Assembly: GCF_003625485.1 (NCBI RefSeq)
Contig: NZ_RAIR01000010.1
Location: forward strand, 1-64,000
Source of the DNA: Butyrivibrio sp. CB08
Lineage (GTDB): Bacteria; Bacillota; Clostridia; Lachnospirales; Lachnospiraceae
Direction of reading: 5' to 3'
DNA: 64,000 nucleotides
Notes under the pieces: model-generated
What the model was told of the DNA's origin: nothing
The model's input: the letters and a program-made list of their open reading frames with translations, nothing else
The model's database searches: none
Shown: positions 32,018 through 40,999 of the stretch, piece after piece
Layout: every line of letters starts with the position of its first letter
Numbering within the stretch: the stretch's first letter is position 1
Translations under genes and position numbers: made by a program

Positions 32018-32797
32018 ATGGGTAAAAATGTGATTTTCTTCTTTTCAGGCACTGGTAACTGCCTTTCTATTGCACGGAATATCGCCAAGGGTCTTGGCGG
32101 AGCCGAGCTTATCAGAATCAAAAAAGACATGAAGATTCCTGACATTACAGATGCACAGCGCGTTGGCTTTGTGTTCCCATGCTACGGCGGCGGAGCTCCT
32201 GAGGATGTCTTTGACTGTGCAAAAGCCATCAGAATAAAGCCAGGGACCTATACCTTTGGCGTCACTTCCTGCTCAGCATACAAAGGAACAGGTCTTGCCA
32301 AGCTTCACAAGATCATCCCTCTTAAGTACTGGAGTGTGATAACTCACCACTGCAGCTGCATCTGGCTATTCCCACATACAATGATGATGCCAAGACTTAC
32401 TGTGGGCGAAGCGGAAGCAAGAAGTGAGGACCTGTCATCAAAGATCGTGGAGGATATCCTCGCAGACAAGGTTTTATCCGGAAGACCTTCATTTAACGTA
32501 TTCAACGCCATTGAGAACATGGGATTTTCAAAGATGGCCCTTAAGAAAGCAGAGGCATTTGCTGTTAGCGACAAATGCGTAGCCTGCGGTCAGTGCGCAA
32601 ATCTCTGTCCTAGAGGCAACATTACCATAGAAAACGGCAAAGCAAAGATCGGTACCAACTGCACACAGTGCCTTAGCTGCCTGCAGTTTTGCCCTGAAAG
32701 TGCTATCTCCATCGGAGCCATTTCCGACAAGCGTGAGCACTACCACAATCCAAACGTAAAACCTGCCGATCTTATGCAGGATTCCATCACAATCTGA
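32018..32797 (+). CDS. EFR1 family ferredoxin-flavodoxin protein
   Basis: A 259-residue protein with an N-terminal flavodoxin-like fold (FFFSGTGNCLSIARNIA, VGFVFPCYGGG) and a C-terminal 2[4Fe-4S] ferredoxin domain: CVACGQCANLCP (about 188-199) and CTQCLSCLQFCP (about 215-226). EFR1 proteins are electron-transfer enzymes of anaerobes, with unknown partners. The middle contains HHCSCIW, unlike plain flavodoxins. It has a strong GGAGG that is part of a hairpin, so expression may be limited. Confidence 0.92.
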   Translation: MGKNVIFFFSGTGNCLSIARNIAKGLGGAELIRIKKDMKIPDITDAQRVGFVFPCYGGGAPEDVFDCAKAIRIKPGTYTFGVTSCSAYKGTGLAKLHKIIPLKYWSVITHHCSCIWLFPHTMMMPRLTVGEAEARSEDLSSKIVEDILADKVLSGRPSFNVFNAIENMGFSKMALKKAEAFAVSDKCVACGQCANLCPRGNITIENGKAKIGTNCTQCLSCLQFCPESAISIGAISDKREHYHNPNVKPADLMQDSITI

Positions 32798-32813
32798 TAA
32801 AGAGTCACTTCCG

Positions 32814-32840
32814 GCGCAGCACTTAAGTTGCTGCGCTTTT
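32814..32840 (+). terminator. Terminator after the EFR1 gene
   Basis: GCGCAGCA and TGCTGCGC form a perfect 8-bp stem with a 7-nt loop, then TTTT. Confidence 0.85.
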
Positions 32841-32851
32841 CTGTATTTTTG

Positions 32852-32860
32852 TGCTATACT
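32852..32860 (+). promoter_or_regulatory. Extended -10 promoter of gdpP-rplI-dnaB
   Basis: TGCTATACT (TGn plus TATACT) lies 12 nt after the preceding terminator and 57 nt before the gdpP ATG. No strong -35 is visible. Confidence 0.6.
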
Positions 32861-32916
32861 ATAAAAAGGTATTTTTTTCATTCAATGTCCAAAATGTTGG
32901 GGAAGAGGACAAGACA

Positions 32917-34968
32917 ATGGCAAATAAGAACAGAGTCAGATTAAAGGGTAGGCTTCGGTCCTACTTTAGGGTTTTTACATATCTTGGGATCCTGCTTTTG
33001 CTGGTAAATGCAGCTGTTTTTACCGTTAATTTCACCGCAGGGCTGATCCTTCTTGCCTTTACAGGCCTTTATTTCATTGCAATCCTGTATATGAATTTCT
33101 ATTCCAAGCCCATCATTATGAATGAGCTTGTGAGTTTTGCCACGGAGTATGGTCAGATCCAGAAGAAGCTCCTTAGAGAATTGGAGCTCCCTCACGCAGT
33201 TCTTGACGATTCCGGCAAGGTGGTTTGGACCAACATCGCCTTTGAGAAGGTTGTTCACCAGGACAAGGGCTTTAGGAAGACCATTTTCTCACTGTTCCCA
33301 TCAATCACCATGGACAAGTTCCCACAGGGAGCTGAGGAAGTTTCCTACGAGCTGGAGTACGAGAACAGCAATTACACCATCAAGATGAAGCGCATCTCGT
33401 TAAAAGAGATGGCGACAAACAGCGACATTATCGACGCAGAGAGCTACGAAGGCAGCCTTATTGCCGTGTATCTCTTTGATGAGACAGCTCTTAAGCTGGC
33501 TATCCAGGAAGTAGACAACCAGTCTCTTGCAGCAGGTCTTATCTACCTGGACAACTACGAAGAGGCTCTGGATAGCGTAGAAGAGGTTAGAAGATCTCTT
33601 TTGACCGCTCTTATAGACCGTAAGGTCAACAAGTACATTGCGTCCTGCAACGGTATTTCCAAGAAAATCGAGAAGGACAAGTACTTTGTAGTAATGCCCA
33701 AGAAGTCATGCGAGCTGCTCAAGGAGCAGAAGTTTGACATCTTAGAGGATGTTAAGACCGTCAACATCGGTAATGAGATGGCGGTTACCCTCAGTATCGG
33801 TATCGGACTTAATGGTCTGTCCTATGCTCAGAACTATGAGTTTGCCAGAAACGCTATCGACGTAGCTCTTGGACGAGGCGGTGATCAGGCGGTAGTTAAG
33901 AGCGCTGACAACATCTCCTACTACGGAGGTAAGAGCCAGCAGATTGAAAAGAGTACCAGAGTTAAGGCCAGAGTTAAGGCCCACGCTCTTCGAGAGATCA
34001 TTTCCGGAAAAGACAACGTCATCGTTATGGGTCACAGAATTGGCGACGTTGACAGCTTTGGTTCATCAGTTGGTATCTACAGGATCGCCAAGACCCTGGA
34101 CAGAAAGTGCCACATCGTATTAAACGACGTGACAACTTCCATGCAGCCACTGGTTGACCTGTTCAAGAATAACCCTGAGTACGAGGATGACATGATCATC
34201 ACCAACCAGCAGGCCATCGACATTGCTGGCAATAATACAGTTCTTGTAGTTGTAGACGTTAACAAGCCAAGTATTACAGAGTGTCCTGAGCTTCTTAGGT
34301 TCTGTAAGACCATTGTGGTCCTTGACCATCACAGACAGGGTACAGAGGTTGTAGAAAACGCAACACTTTCATATGTAGAGCCTTACGCTTCTTCAGCCTG
34401 CGAGATGGTTTCAGAGATCCTGCAGTACATCGGAGAGAACGTCAAGATCCACAACGAAGAGGCGGACAGCCTTTATTCAGGAATCATGGTAGACACCAAC
34501 AACTTCATGAACAAGACCGGTGTCAGAACCTTTGAAGCTGCTGCTTTCCTTAGGAGGAACGGCGCAGATGTAACCCGTGTCCGCAAGCTCTTTAGAGAGG
34601 ATGCAGGTGAGTATAAGGCCAAGGCCGATACAGTCAGCCAGGCAGAGATCTACCGCAGCAAGTTTGCGATATCCATATTGTCAAACGAAGAGATCCAGAG
34701 CCCGACCATCGTAGGCGCTCAGGCAGCCAACGAGCTTCTTAACATCAAGGGCGTAAGGGCCAGCTTCGTATGCACTGATTATCAGAACCAGATCTACGTC
34801 AGTGCAAGATCCATAGATGAAGTCAACGTTCAGGTCATCATGGAGAAGCTTGGCGGCGGCGGACATATGAGCAGCGCCGGCTGTCAGATGGATGGCGTCA
34901 CAACAGAAGAGGCCATCGCTACACTTAAGAGAACATTAGATCAGATGATAGATGAAGGAGAACTATAA
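32917..34968 (+). CDS. gdpP: Cyclic-di-AMP phosphodiesterase GdpP
   Basis: A 683-residue membrane enzyme that degrades c-di-AMP. Two membrane segments lie at about 20-62, then a PAS-like domain, a degenerate GGDEF-like domain, and a DHH-DHHA1 catalytic part. DHH motifs are visible: GHRIGDVDSFGS (about 370), VLDHHRQG (about 469) and VDTNNF; DHHA1 ends in GGGGHMSSAG (about 646). The order gdpP-rplI-dnaB is the usual one in Firmicutes. ATG 32917 follows GAAGAGG; the longer frame upstream crosses the promoter and is rejected. Its target c-di-AMP regulates KtrAB-type potassium uptake. Confidence 0.95.
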   Translation: MANKNRVRLKGRLRSYFRVFTYLGILLLLVNAAVFTVNFTAGLILLAFTGLYFIAILYMNFYSKPIIMNELVSFATEYGQIQKKLLRELELPHAVLDDSGKVVWTNIAFEKVVHQDKGFRKTIFSLFPSITMDKFPQGAEEVSYELEYENSNYTIKMKRISLKEMATNSDIIDAESYEGSLIAVYLFDETALKLAIQEVDNQSLAAGLIYLDNYEEALDSVEEVRRSLLTALIDRKVNKYIASCNGISKKIEKDKYFVVMPKKSCELLKEQKFDILEDVKTVNIGNEMAVTLSIGIGLNGLSYAQNYEFARNAIDVALGRGGDQAVVKSADNISYYGGKSQQIEKSTRVKARVKAHALREIISGKDNVIVMGHRIGDVDSFGSSVGIYRIAKTLDRKCHIVLNDVTTSMQPLVDLFKNNPEYEDDMIITNQQAIDIAGNNTVLVVVDVNKPSITECPELLRFCKTIVVLDHHRQGTEVVENATLSYVEPYASSACEMVSEILQYIGENVKIHNEEADSLYSGIMVDTNNFMNKTGVRTFEAAAFLRRNGADVTRVRKLFREDAGEYKAKADTVSQAEIYRSKFAISILSNEEIQSPTIVGAQAANELLNIKGVRASFVCTDYQNQIYVSARSIDEVNVQVIMEKLGGGGHMSSAGCQMDGVTTEEAIATLKRTLDQMIDEGEL

Positions 34969-35415
34969 ATGCAGGTTATTTTATTAGAAGACGTTAAGAG
35001 CCTTGGTAAGAAGGGCGACATAGTCAAGGTTTCAGATGGCTATGCAAGGAACATGATCCTTCCCAAGAAGCTTGGAGTAGAGGCAACACAGAAGAACTTA
35101 AACGAGCTCAAGAACCAGCAGAAGAGAGATTCGATCGTAGCCAAGCAGCAGCTTGACGAGGCCAAGGCCTACGGCGAGAAGATTGAAAAAGAGACTGTTC
35201 AGCTCACCATGAAGGCTGGCGAGGGCGGAAGAGTATTTGGATCTGTTTCCTCAAAAGAGATCGTAACAGCCGCTAAGGCACAGTTTGGATTTGACATTGA
35301 TAAAAAGAAACTTCAGATGCCAGAACCTATCAAGGCATTTGGAACGTACGAGATTCCTGTTAAGCTCCATCCACAGGTTACAGCTACATTAAAGGTTAGT
35401 GTAAAGGAACAGTAA
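34969..35415 (+). CDS. rplI: 50S ribosomal protein L9
   Basis: A 148-residue L9: MQVILLEDVKSLGKKGDIVKV, GYARNMILPKKLGVEAT in the N-terminal domain, a long connecting helix and a C-terminal domain (GSVSSKEIVTAAKAQFGFDI). The ATG starts directly after the gdpP stop, with AGGAG in the gdpP tail, so the two are coupled. It binds 23S rRNA near the L1 stalk. Confidence 0.98.
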   Translation: MQVILLEDVKSLGKKGDIVKVSDGYARNMILPKKLGVEATQKNLNELKNQQKRDSIVAKQQLDEAKAYGEKIEKETVQLTMKAGEGGRVFGSVSSKEIVTAAKAQFGFDIDKKKLQMPEPIKAFGTYEIPVKLHPQVTATLKVSVKEQ

Positions 35416-35417
35416 AC

Positions 35418-36761
35418 ATGCCAGAAGAAAACCTGCTTAAACGAGTGGCGCCCAACAGCATCGAGGCTGAAAAGTCCGTAGTTGGTGCTATGATCATAGA
35501 TAACGAAGCGATACAGATAGCTTCTGAGATAGTGGTTCCTGAGGATTTTTACAACAAGCAGCTGGGAACACTGTTTGAGACCATGGTAGAACTTGACCGT
35601 GACGGAAGTGCGGTGGATATCGTAACTCTCCAGAACAGGCTCAAGGAAAAGAATGTGTCACCTCAGATCTCAAGCGCTGAATTCATTGCGGAGCTTGTAG
35701 ACTCTGTACCTACATCTGCCAACGTAAAATATTACGCTCAGATTGTTGCTGAAAAATCAACACTCAGGAAGCTTATCCATGTAAGTGAGGATACCATCAA
35801 CACCTGCTACACAGATGCAGATGACATGGAAGGGATCCTCAACGATGTTGAAAAGAATATATTCCAGATAACCCAGAAGAGAAACACAGGCGACTTTGTT
35901 CCGATCGACAAGGTTGTTATGAATGCCCTGGACAGAATTGAGAAGGCCAGCAAAATGAAGGGCAATGTTACTGGTAATGCTACCGGGTTTATTGATCTTG
36001 ACTACAACACAGCTGGATTCCAGCCTTCAGACCTTATCCTTATCGCAGCAAGACCTGCCATGGGTAAGACAGCGTTTGTCCTTAACATCGCTGAGCATAT
36101 GGCATTTCATGACAACAAATGCGTTGCCATGTTCTCTCTCGAAATGAGTAAGGAGCAGTTTGTAAACCGTCTCCTTTCCATGGAATCACACGTTGATTCA
36201 CAGCATATAAGGACTGGTAACCTCTCAGATCTTGAGTGGGAGAACCTTATTGAGAGCGCCGGAGTTGTTGGAGCATCCAAGCTGATAATTGATGATACAC
36301 CAAGTATCTCCATTCAGGAGCTTCGCTCAAAATGCCGCAAGTACAAGATGGAGCATGATCTTCAGGTCATCATCATCGACTACCTTCAGCTGATGACAGG
36401 TGGAACAGGCAGAAGCTCAGAATCAAGACAGCAGGAGATCTCCGAGATCTCAAGATCCTTAAAGGCTCTTGCCAGGGAGCTTAACGTTCCTGTTATAGCT
36501 CTTTCTCAGCTGTCACGTGCAGTTGAGCAGAGACCGGATCACAGGCCTATGCTTTCTGACCTTCGTGAGTCCGGAGCCATCGAGCAGGATGCGGACGTTG
36601 TAATGTTCATCTACAGAGATGATTACTATAATAAGGACACTGAAAAGAAGGGCATTGCAGAGATCATCATTGCAAAACAGAGACATGGCCCTATTGGAAC
36701 TGTAGAGCTGTTGTGGCTTCCACAGTTTACGAAGTTTGCAAACCTGGATAAGAGCAGGTGA
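35418..36761 (+). CDS. dnaB: Replicative DNA helicase
   Basis: A 447-residue hexameric helicase. The N-terminal domain (RVAPNSIEAEKSVVGAMIID) is followed by a RecA-type ATPase domain with Walker A ARPAMGKTAF (about 211-220), Walker B VIIIDYLQLM, and DLRESGAIEQDADVVMFIYR. It unwinds DNA ahead of the fork, moving 5'-3'. It starts 3 nt after rplI. Confidence 0.98.
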   Translation: MPEENLLKRVAPNSIEAEKSVVGAMIIDNEAIQIASEIVVPEDFYNKQLGTLFETMVELDRDGSAVDIVTLQNRLKEKNVSPQISSAEFIAELVDSVPTSANVKYYAQIVAEKSTLRKLIHVSEDTINTCYTDADDMEGILNDVEKNIFQITQKRNTGDFVPIDKVVMNALDRIEKASKMKGNVTGNATGFIDLDYNTAGFQPSDLILIAARPAMGKTAFVLNIAEHMAFHDNKCVAMFSLEMSKEQFVNRLLSMESHVDSQHIRTGNLSDLEWENLIESAGVVGASKLIIDDTPSISIQELRSKCRKYKMEHDLQVIIIDYLQLMTGGTGRSSESRQQEISEISRSLKALARELNVPVIALSQLSRAVEQRPDHRPMLSDLRESGAIEQDADVVMFIYRDDYYNKDTEKKGIAEIIIAKQRHGPIGTVELLWLPQFTKFANLDKSR

Positions 36762-36791
36762 GCTTCGCCAAATTAAGAAGAATAAGCATAG

Positions 36792-36832
36792 AAAAAGAGC
36801 TTCCAGGATAAACCTGAAAGCTCTTTGTTTTG
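36792..36832. terminator. Bidirectional terminator between dnaB and ferredoxin gene
   Basis: AAAGAGCTTCCAGG and CCTGAAAGCTCTTT form a 14-nt stem with a short loop, T-rich on the right and A-rich on the left. It can end dnaB and the minus-strand ferredoxin transcript. Confidence 0.82.
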
Positions 36833-36844
36833 TCTAGGTAATTA

Positions 36845-37015
36845 TCAGCCCTGTGAGATAGCAGAAACAGGACACTGAGCTGCGCAAGAACCACAGTCGA
36901 TGCATGTACCAGCATCGATAACGTACTGAGTATCTCCCTGAGAAATAGCTGAAACAGGGCACTGAGCAGCGCATGATCCGCAGCTGATGCAACCATCACT
37001 AATAACGTATGCCAT
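36845..37015 (-). CDS. 2[4Fe-4S] ferredoxin
   Basis: A 56-residue clostridial-type ferredoxin with two C-x2-C-x2-C-x3-CP motifs: CISCGSCAAQCP and CIDCGSCAAQCP. The two halves are nearly identical (CGSCAAQCPVSAISQG occurs in both). It carries low-potential electrons, most likely between NifJ and hydrogenase or Rnf-type enzymes. The start is ATG 37015 with GGAAGGAGA upstream; an earlier frame start overlaps this site. It is transcribed away from nifJ. Confidence 0.96.
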   Translation of the reverse strand: MAYVISDGCISCGSCAAQCPVSAISQGDTQYVIDAGTCIDCGSCAAQCPVSAISQG

Positions 37016-37061
37016 AATAGTATCTCCTTCCATTAGTTAAAAATATAAAGCCAATGTAGAA

Positions 37062-37095
37062 TAACAAAGCGGCTTTGCCGCGCCGGGCTTTGTTA
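37062..37095. other. GC-rich hairpin in the ferredoxin-nifJ intergenic region
   Basis: TAACAAAGC and GCTTTGTTA form a perfect 9-bp stem, with an inner CGGC/GCCG-type arm. It lies in the ferredoxin leader, 47 nt upstream of its ATG. Within 37016-37333 it and the nifJ promoter are the only clear structures; the rest is AT-rich. Confidence 0.5.
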
Positions 37096-37184
37096 CGTAA
37101 TTATCATAATATAAGAAAAATGATTTATCAATAGAATAAACGAAAACTTTTTTCAGATTAATAGATAAAAATTGTATAAATTGG

Positions 37185-37213
37185 CTGACAACCATTGACA
37201 AAAATGTTACTAT
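37185..37213 (+). promoter_or_regulatory. Promoter of nifJ
   Basis: -35 CTGACA (37185-37190), 17-bp spacer and -10 TACTAT (37208-37213). A second TTGACA at 37195 has no well-placed -10. The leader is about 115 nt and contains ACAACT/AGTTGT (37262-37286). Other placements are possible. Confidence 0.5.
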
Positions 37214-37333
37214 TGTAAGCGGCAGATTGCGCTTTTTGATGCCAATCAAATTATTTCTAACACAACTGTCATATACTGATAGTTGTTTAAAAAGCCAAAA
37301 CAATTTCATAAATAAAACGTAGGAGGAATTAAA

Positions 37334-40300
37334 ATGGCAAGAAACATGAAAACCATGGACGGTAACGAAGCTGCCGCATATGCATCATATGCGTTTACTG
37401 AAGTTGCCGCTATGTACCCAATCACTCCATCATCTGTTATGCCTGAGCATGTAGATGAGTGGGCAACAGCCGGAAAGAAGAACATTTTCGGCCGTACAGT
37501 TCAGATTACTGAGATGCAGTCTGAGGCTGGTGCAGCTGGTGCTGTACACGGATCACTTGTAGTAGGTGCTCTTACATCTACTTACACAGCTTCTCAGGGA
37601 CTTCTTCTTATGATCCCTGATATCTACAAGGTAGCTGGTGAGAGACTTCCTGGTGTATTCAACGTATCAGCTCGTTGCGTAGCTTCTCACGCACTTAACA
37701 TCTTCGGTGATCACTCTGACGTATATGCTTGCCGCCAGACTGGTGCTGCTATGCTTTGCGATTCAAGTGTTCAGGAAGTTATGGACTTAACTCCTGTTGC
37801 ATACTGCGCAGCAATCGAAGGCAGAATTCCTTTTATCAATTTCTTTGATGGATTCCGTACATCACACGAGATCCAGAAGATCGAAGTTTGGGATTACAAG
37901 GATCTCGACGAGATGGTTAACCATGAAGCAATCGATGCATTCAAGGCTAACGCACTTAATCCTAATCATCCTTGCCAGATGGGCTCAGCTCAGAACCCTG
38001 ATATCTTCTTCCAGACCAGAGAGGCTTGCAACACTGGTTACAACGAGCTTCCTGAGATCGTTCAGAAGTACATGGACAAGGTTAACGCTAAGATTGGTAC
38101 AGATTACAAGCTCTTCAACTACTACGGCGATCCTAACGCAGAGGTAGTTATTGTAGCTATGGGTTCTGTAAACGATACAATCGAGGAGACAATCGACTAC
38201 CTCGAGAAGCAGGGCAAGAAGGTTGGTGTTGTAAAGGTTCGTCTTTACAGACCATTCTCAGCTAAGGCACTTGTTGCTGCTATTCCTGATTCTGTTAAGA
38301 GAATCGAAGTTCTCGACAGAACAAAGGAGCCTGGATCATATCGTGAGCCTCTCGCTCTTGATGTTATCGCAGCTCTTAAGGGCACTAAGTTCGAGTCAGT
38401 TCCAGTATTCTGCGGACGTTACGGACTTGGTTCCAAGGATACAACTCCTGCTCAGATCGTTGCTGTATTCAACAACGATACTAAGGAAGAGTTCACAATC
38501 GGTATCGAGGATGATGTAACAAATCTTTCACTTGATGCTGGTGCTCCTCTTGTTACAACTCCAGAGGGAACAACAAACTGTAAGTTCTGGGGTCTTGGTG
38601 CTGACGGTACTGTTGGTGCTAACAAGAACTCTATCAAGATCATCGGTGACAACACTGACATGTATGCTCAGGCATACTTCGATTATGACTCCAAGAAGTC
38701 TGGTGGTGTTACAATGTCTCACCTCAGATTTGGTAAGACTCCTATCAAGTCAACTTACCTCATCAAGAAGGCTGACTTCGTAGCATGTCATAATCCTTCA
38801 TATATCCGTAAGTTCAACATGGTTCAGGAACTTGTTGATGGTGGTTCATTCCTCCTCAACTGCCCATGGACTGTAGATCAGCTCGAGGCTGAGATTCCTG
38901 GCCAGGTTAAGAAGTTCATGTATGATCACAAGATCAACTTCTACATCATGAACGGTTCTAAGATCGGTGTTGAAGTTGGAATGGGACCTACAAGGATCAA
39001 CACAATCCTTCAGTCAGCATTCTTCAACATCACAAAGATCATTCCTGAAGCAGACGCTATCAAGTTCATGAAGGACGCTGCTCAGAAGACATACGGCCGT
39101 AAGGGTGAAGACGTTGTTAAGAAGAACTGGGATGCTATCGATGCTGGTGCAGATCCTAAGAACCTTATCAAGGTTGAGATTCCTGAGAGCTGGAAGGATG
39201 CTAAGGACGAAGGTCTTGACTTCAAGAAGGCTGAGGGATCAAGAAAGGATGTTATCGATTTCGTAAACAACATCCAGGCTAAGGTTAACGCTCAGGAAGG
39301 TAACACACTTAAGGTTTCTGATTGTCTTCCATACGTTGACGGTGCTACACCTTCAGGATCAGCTGCATACGAGAAGAGAGGTATCGCAGTAAACGTTCCT
39401 GCATGGGATGCTTCAACATGTATCGGTTGTGGATTCTGCTCACTTGTATGCCCTCACGCAGCTATCCGTACAATCGCTATGACAGACGATGAGATCGCTA
39501 AGGCTCCAGAGGGACTTCAGACTAAGCCTCTTGCTGGAATGGATGGATACAAGTACTCAGTTGTTATTTCAGCTCTTGACTGTACAGGTTGCGGATCTTG
39601 CGCAAATGTATGTCCTGGTAACAACAAGGGTGAGACCCTTAAGATGGGTGCTATTGCAGCTAATAAGGACGAGCAGAAGTACTTCGACTATGCAGTTACA
39701 CTTCCAATCAAGGAAGATGTTGTTGCTAAGTTCGGCGAAGGCTCAATCAAGGGCTCACAGTTCAAGCAGCCACTCCTTGAGTTCTCAGGCGCTTGCGCAG
39801 GCTGTGGTGAGACTCCTTACGTTAAGCTTGTTACTCAGCTCTTTGGTAACAGAATGTATGTTGCTAACGCTACAGGATGTACATCAATCTGGGGTAACTC
39901 CTCACCTTCAACACCTTACACAGTAAATGCTAAGGGACAGGGTCCTGCATGGGATAACTCACTGTTCGAGGATAATGCTGAGTTTGGTATGGGTATGGTA
40001 CTTGCTCAGAACGCTCTCCGTGATGCAATCAAGGAGAAGGTAGAAGAGATCGTAGCTGCTGGCGGCGCTGCTAAGGATGCTGCTCAGAAGTGGCTCGATA
40101 CATTCTCTAACGGTGCTGAGAACTTCGCTGCAACAGATGAGCTCGTTGAGGCTCTCAAGAGCGACAGCTCAGATGCAGCTAAGTATGTTCTTAAGAACAA
40201 AGACTTTGCAGCTAAGAAGTCACAGTGGATCTTCGGTGGTGACGGATGGGCATTCGATATCGGATTTGGTGGTCTTGACCACGTACTTGCTTCTGGTAAG

Positions 40301-40864
40301 GATGTTAACGTTCTCGTTGTTAACACTGAGGTTTACTCAAATACAGGCGGACAGTCATCTAAGGCTACTCCTACAGGTGCTGTTGCACAGTTCGCTGCAG
40401 GCGGAAAAGAGATCAAGCAGAAGGATCTTGCTTCAATCGCTATGAGCTATGGTTATGTATATGTTGCACAGATCGCTATGGGCGCTAACATGCAGCAGAC
40501 AATCAACGCTATTAAAGAGGCTGAGGCTTATCCAGGACCTTCACTTATCATCGCATATGCTCCTTGTATCAACCAGGGTCTTAAGGCCGGCATGAACAAG
40601 GTTATGGATGAGGAGAAGAAGGCTGTAGCTACAGGATACTGGGATATGTTCAGATTCAATCCTCAGGCAGAGAACAAGTTCACACTTGATTCTAAGCCAG
40701 CTACAGAGGACTTCCAGAGCTTCCTTGATGGTGAGGTTAGATACCTTTCACTTAAGCTCAAGAATCCTGAGAGAGCTGCTAAGCTCAACGCAGCTGCTGC
40801 TGAGCACGCTAAGGAGCACAGAGCTTACCTCGAGAAGCTTGTAACTCTTTACGGAAAAGACTGA
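37334..40864 (+). CDS. nifJ: Pyruvate:ferredoxin (flavodoxin) oxidoreductase
   Basis: A 1176-residue single-chain PFOR that converts pyruvate and CoA to acetyl-CoA and CO2, reducing ferredoxin. Domains in order: pyruvate/TPP-pyrimidine domain (YPITPSSVMPEHVDEW), EKR region, two [4Fe-4S] motifs (CIGCGFCSLVCP at about 695 and CTGCGSCANVCP at about 749), a proximal cluster Cys in CAGCGETPY (about 820), and a TPP-binding domain (GDGWAFDIGFGG at about 969, NTEVYSNTGGQSS). Length is normal. Codon use is strongly biased, as expected of a highly expressed gene. AGGAGG precedes the ATG. It is divergent from the ferredoxin gene. Confidence 0.98.
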   Translation: MARNMKTMDGNEAAAYASYAFTEVAAMYPITPSSVMPEHVDEWATAGKKNIFGRTVQITEMQSEAGAAGAVHGSLVVGALTSTYTASQGLLLMIPDIYKVAGERLPGVFNVSARCVASHALNIFGDHSDVYACRQTGAAMLCDSSVQEVMDLTPVAYCAAIEGRIPFINFFDGFRTSHEIQKIEVWDYKDLDEMVNHEAIDAFKANALNPNHPCQMGSAQNPDIFFQTREACNTGYNELPEIVQKYMDKVNAKIGTDYKLFNYYGDPNAEVVIVAMGSVNDTIEETIDYLEKQGKKVGVVKVRLYRPFSAKALVAAIPDSVKRIEVLDRTKEPGSYREPLALDVIAALKGTKFESVPVFCGRYGLGSKDTTPAQIVAVFNNDTKEEFTIGIEDDVTNLSLDAGAPLVTTPEGTTNCKFWGLGADGTVGANKNSIKIIGDNTDMYAQAYFDYDSKKSGGVTMSHLRFGKTPIKSTYLIKKADFVACHNPSYIRKFNMVQELVDGGSFLLNCPWTVDQLEAEIPGQVKKFMYDHKINFYIMNGSKIGVEVGMGPTRINTILQSAFFNITKIIPEADAIKFMKDAAQKTYGRKGEDVVKKNWDAIDAGADPKNLIKVEIPESWKDAKDEGLDFKKAEGSRKDVIDFVNNIQAKVNAQEGNTLKVSDCLPYVDGATPSGSAAYEKRGIAVNVPAWDASTCIGCGFCSLVCPHAAIRTIAMTDDEIAKAPEGLQTKPLAGMDGYKYSVVISALDCTGCGSCANVCPGNNKGETLKMGAIAANKDEQKYFDYAVTLPIKEDVVAKFGEGSIKGSQFKQPLLEFSGACAGCGETPYVKLVTQLFGNRMYVANATGCTSIWGNSSPSTPYTVNAKGQGPAWDNSLFEDNAEFGMGMVLAQNALRDAIKEKVEEIVAAGGAAKDAAQKWLDTFSNGAENFAATDELVEALKSDSSDAAKYVLKNKDFAAKKSQWIFGGDGWAFDIGFGGLDHVLASGKDVNVLVVNTEVYSNTGGQSSKATPTGAVAQFAAGGKEIKQKDLASIAMSYGYVYVAQIAMGANMQQTINAIKEAEAYPGPSLIIAYAPCINQGLKAGMNKVMDEEKKAVATGYWDMFRFNPQAENKFTLDSKPATEDFQSFLDGEVRYLSLKLKNPERAAKLNAAAAEHAKEHRAYLEKLVTLYGKD

Positions 40865-40900
40865 TTAACAAATCAAGTCTAGCTTGCTAGTTTAAAAGCT

Positions 40901-40938
40901 AAGGCCATGGGACAGATAAAATGCCCCATGGCCTTTTT
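40901..40938 (+). terminator. Terminator of nifJ
   Basis: AAGGCCATGGG and CCCCATGGCCTT form an 11-bp stem with a 12-nt loop, followed by five T. Confidence 0.93.
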
Positions 40939-40954
40939 GAATGTAGAACTAATT

Positions 40955-40988
40955 TAAAAATCCCCCGGGTTTCATAACCCCGGGGGAC
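40955..40988 (-). terminator. Terminator of mecA
   Basis: On the minus strand, TCCCCCGGG and CCCGGGGGA form a GC-rich 9-bp stem, followed by TTTTT. It lies 12 nt after the mecA stop. Confidence 0.9.
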
Positions 40989-40999
40989 AATTCATTTTA

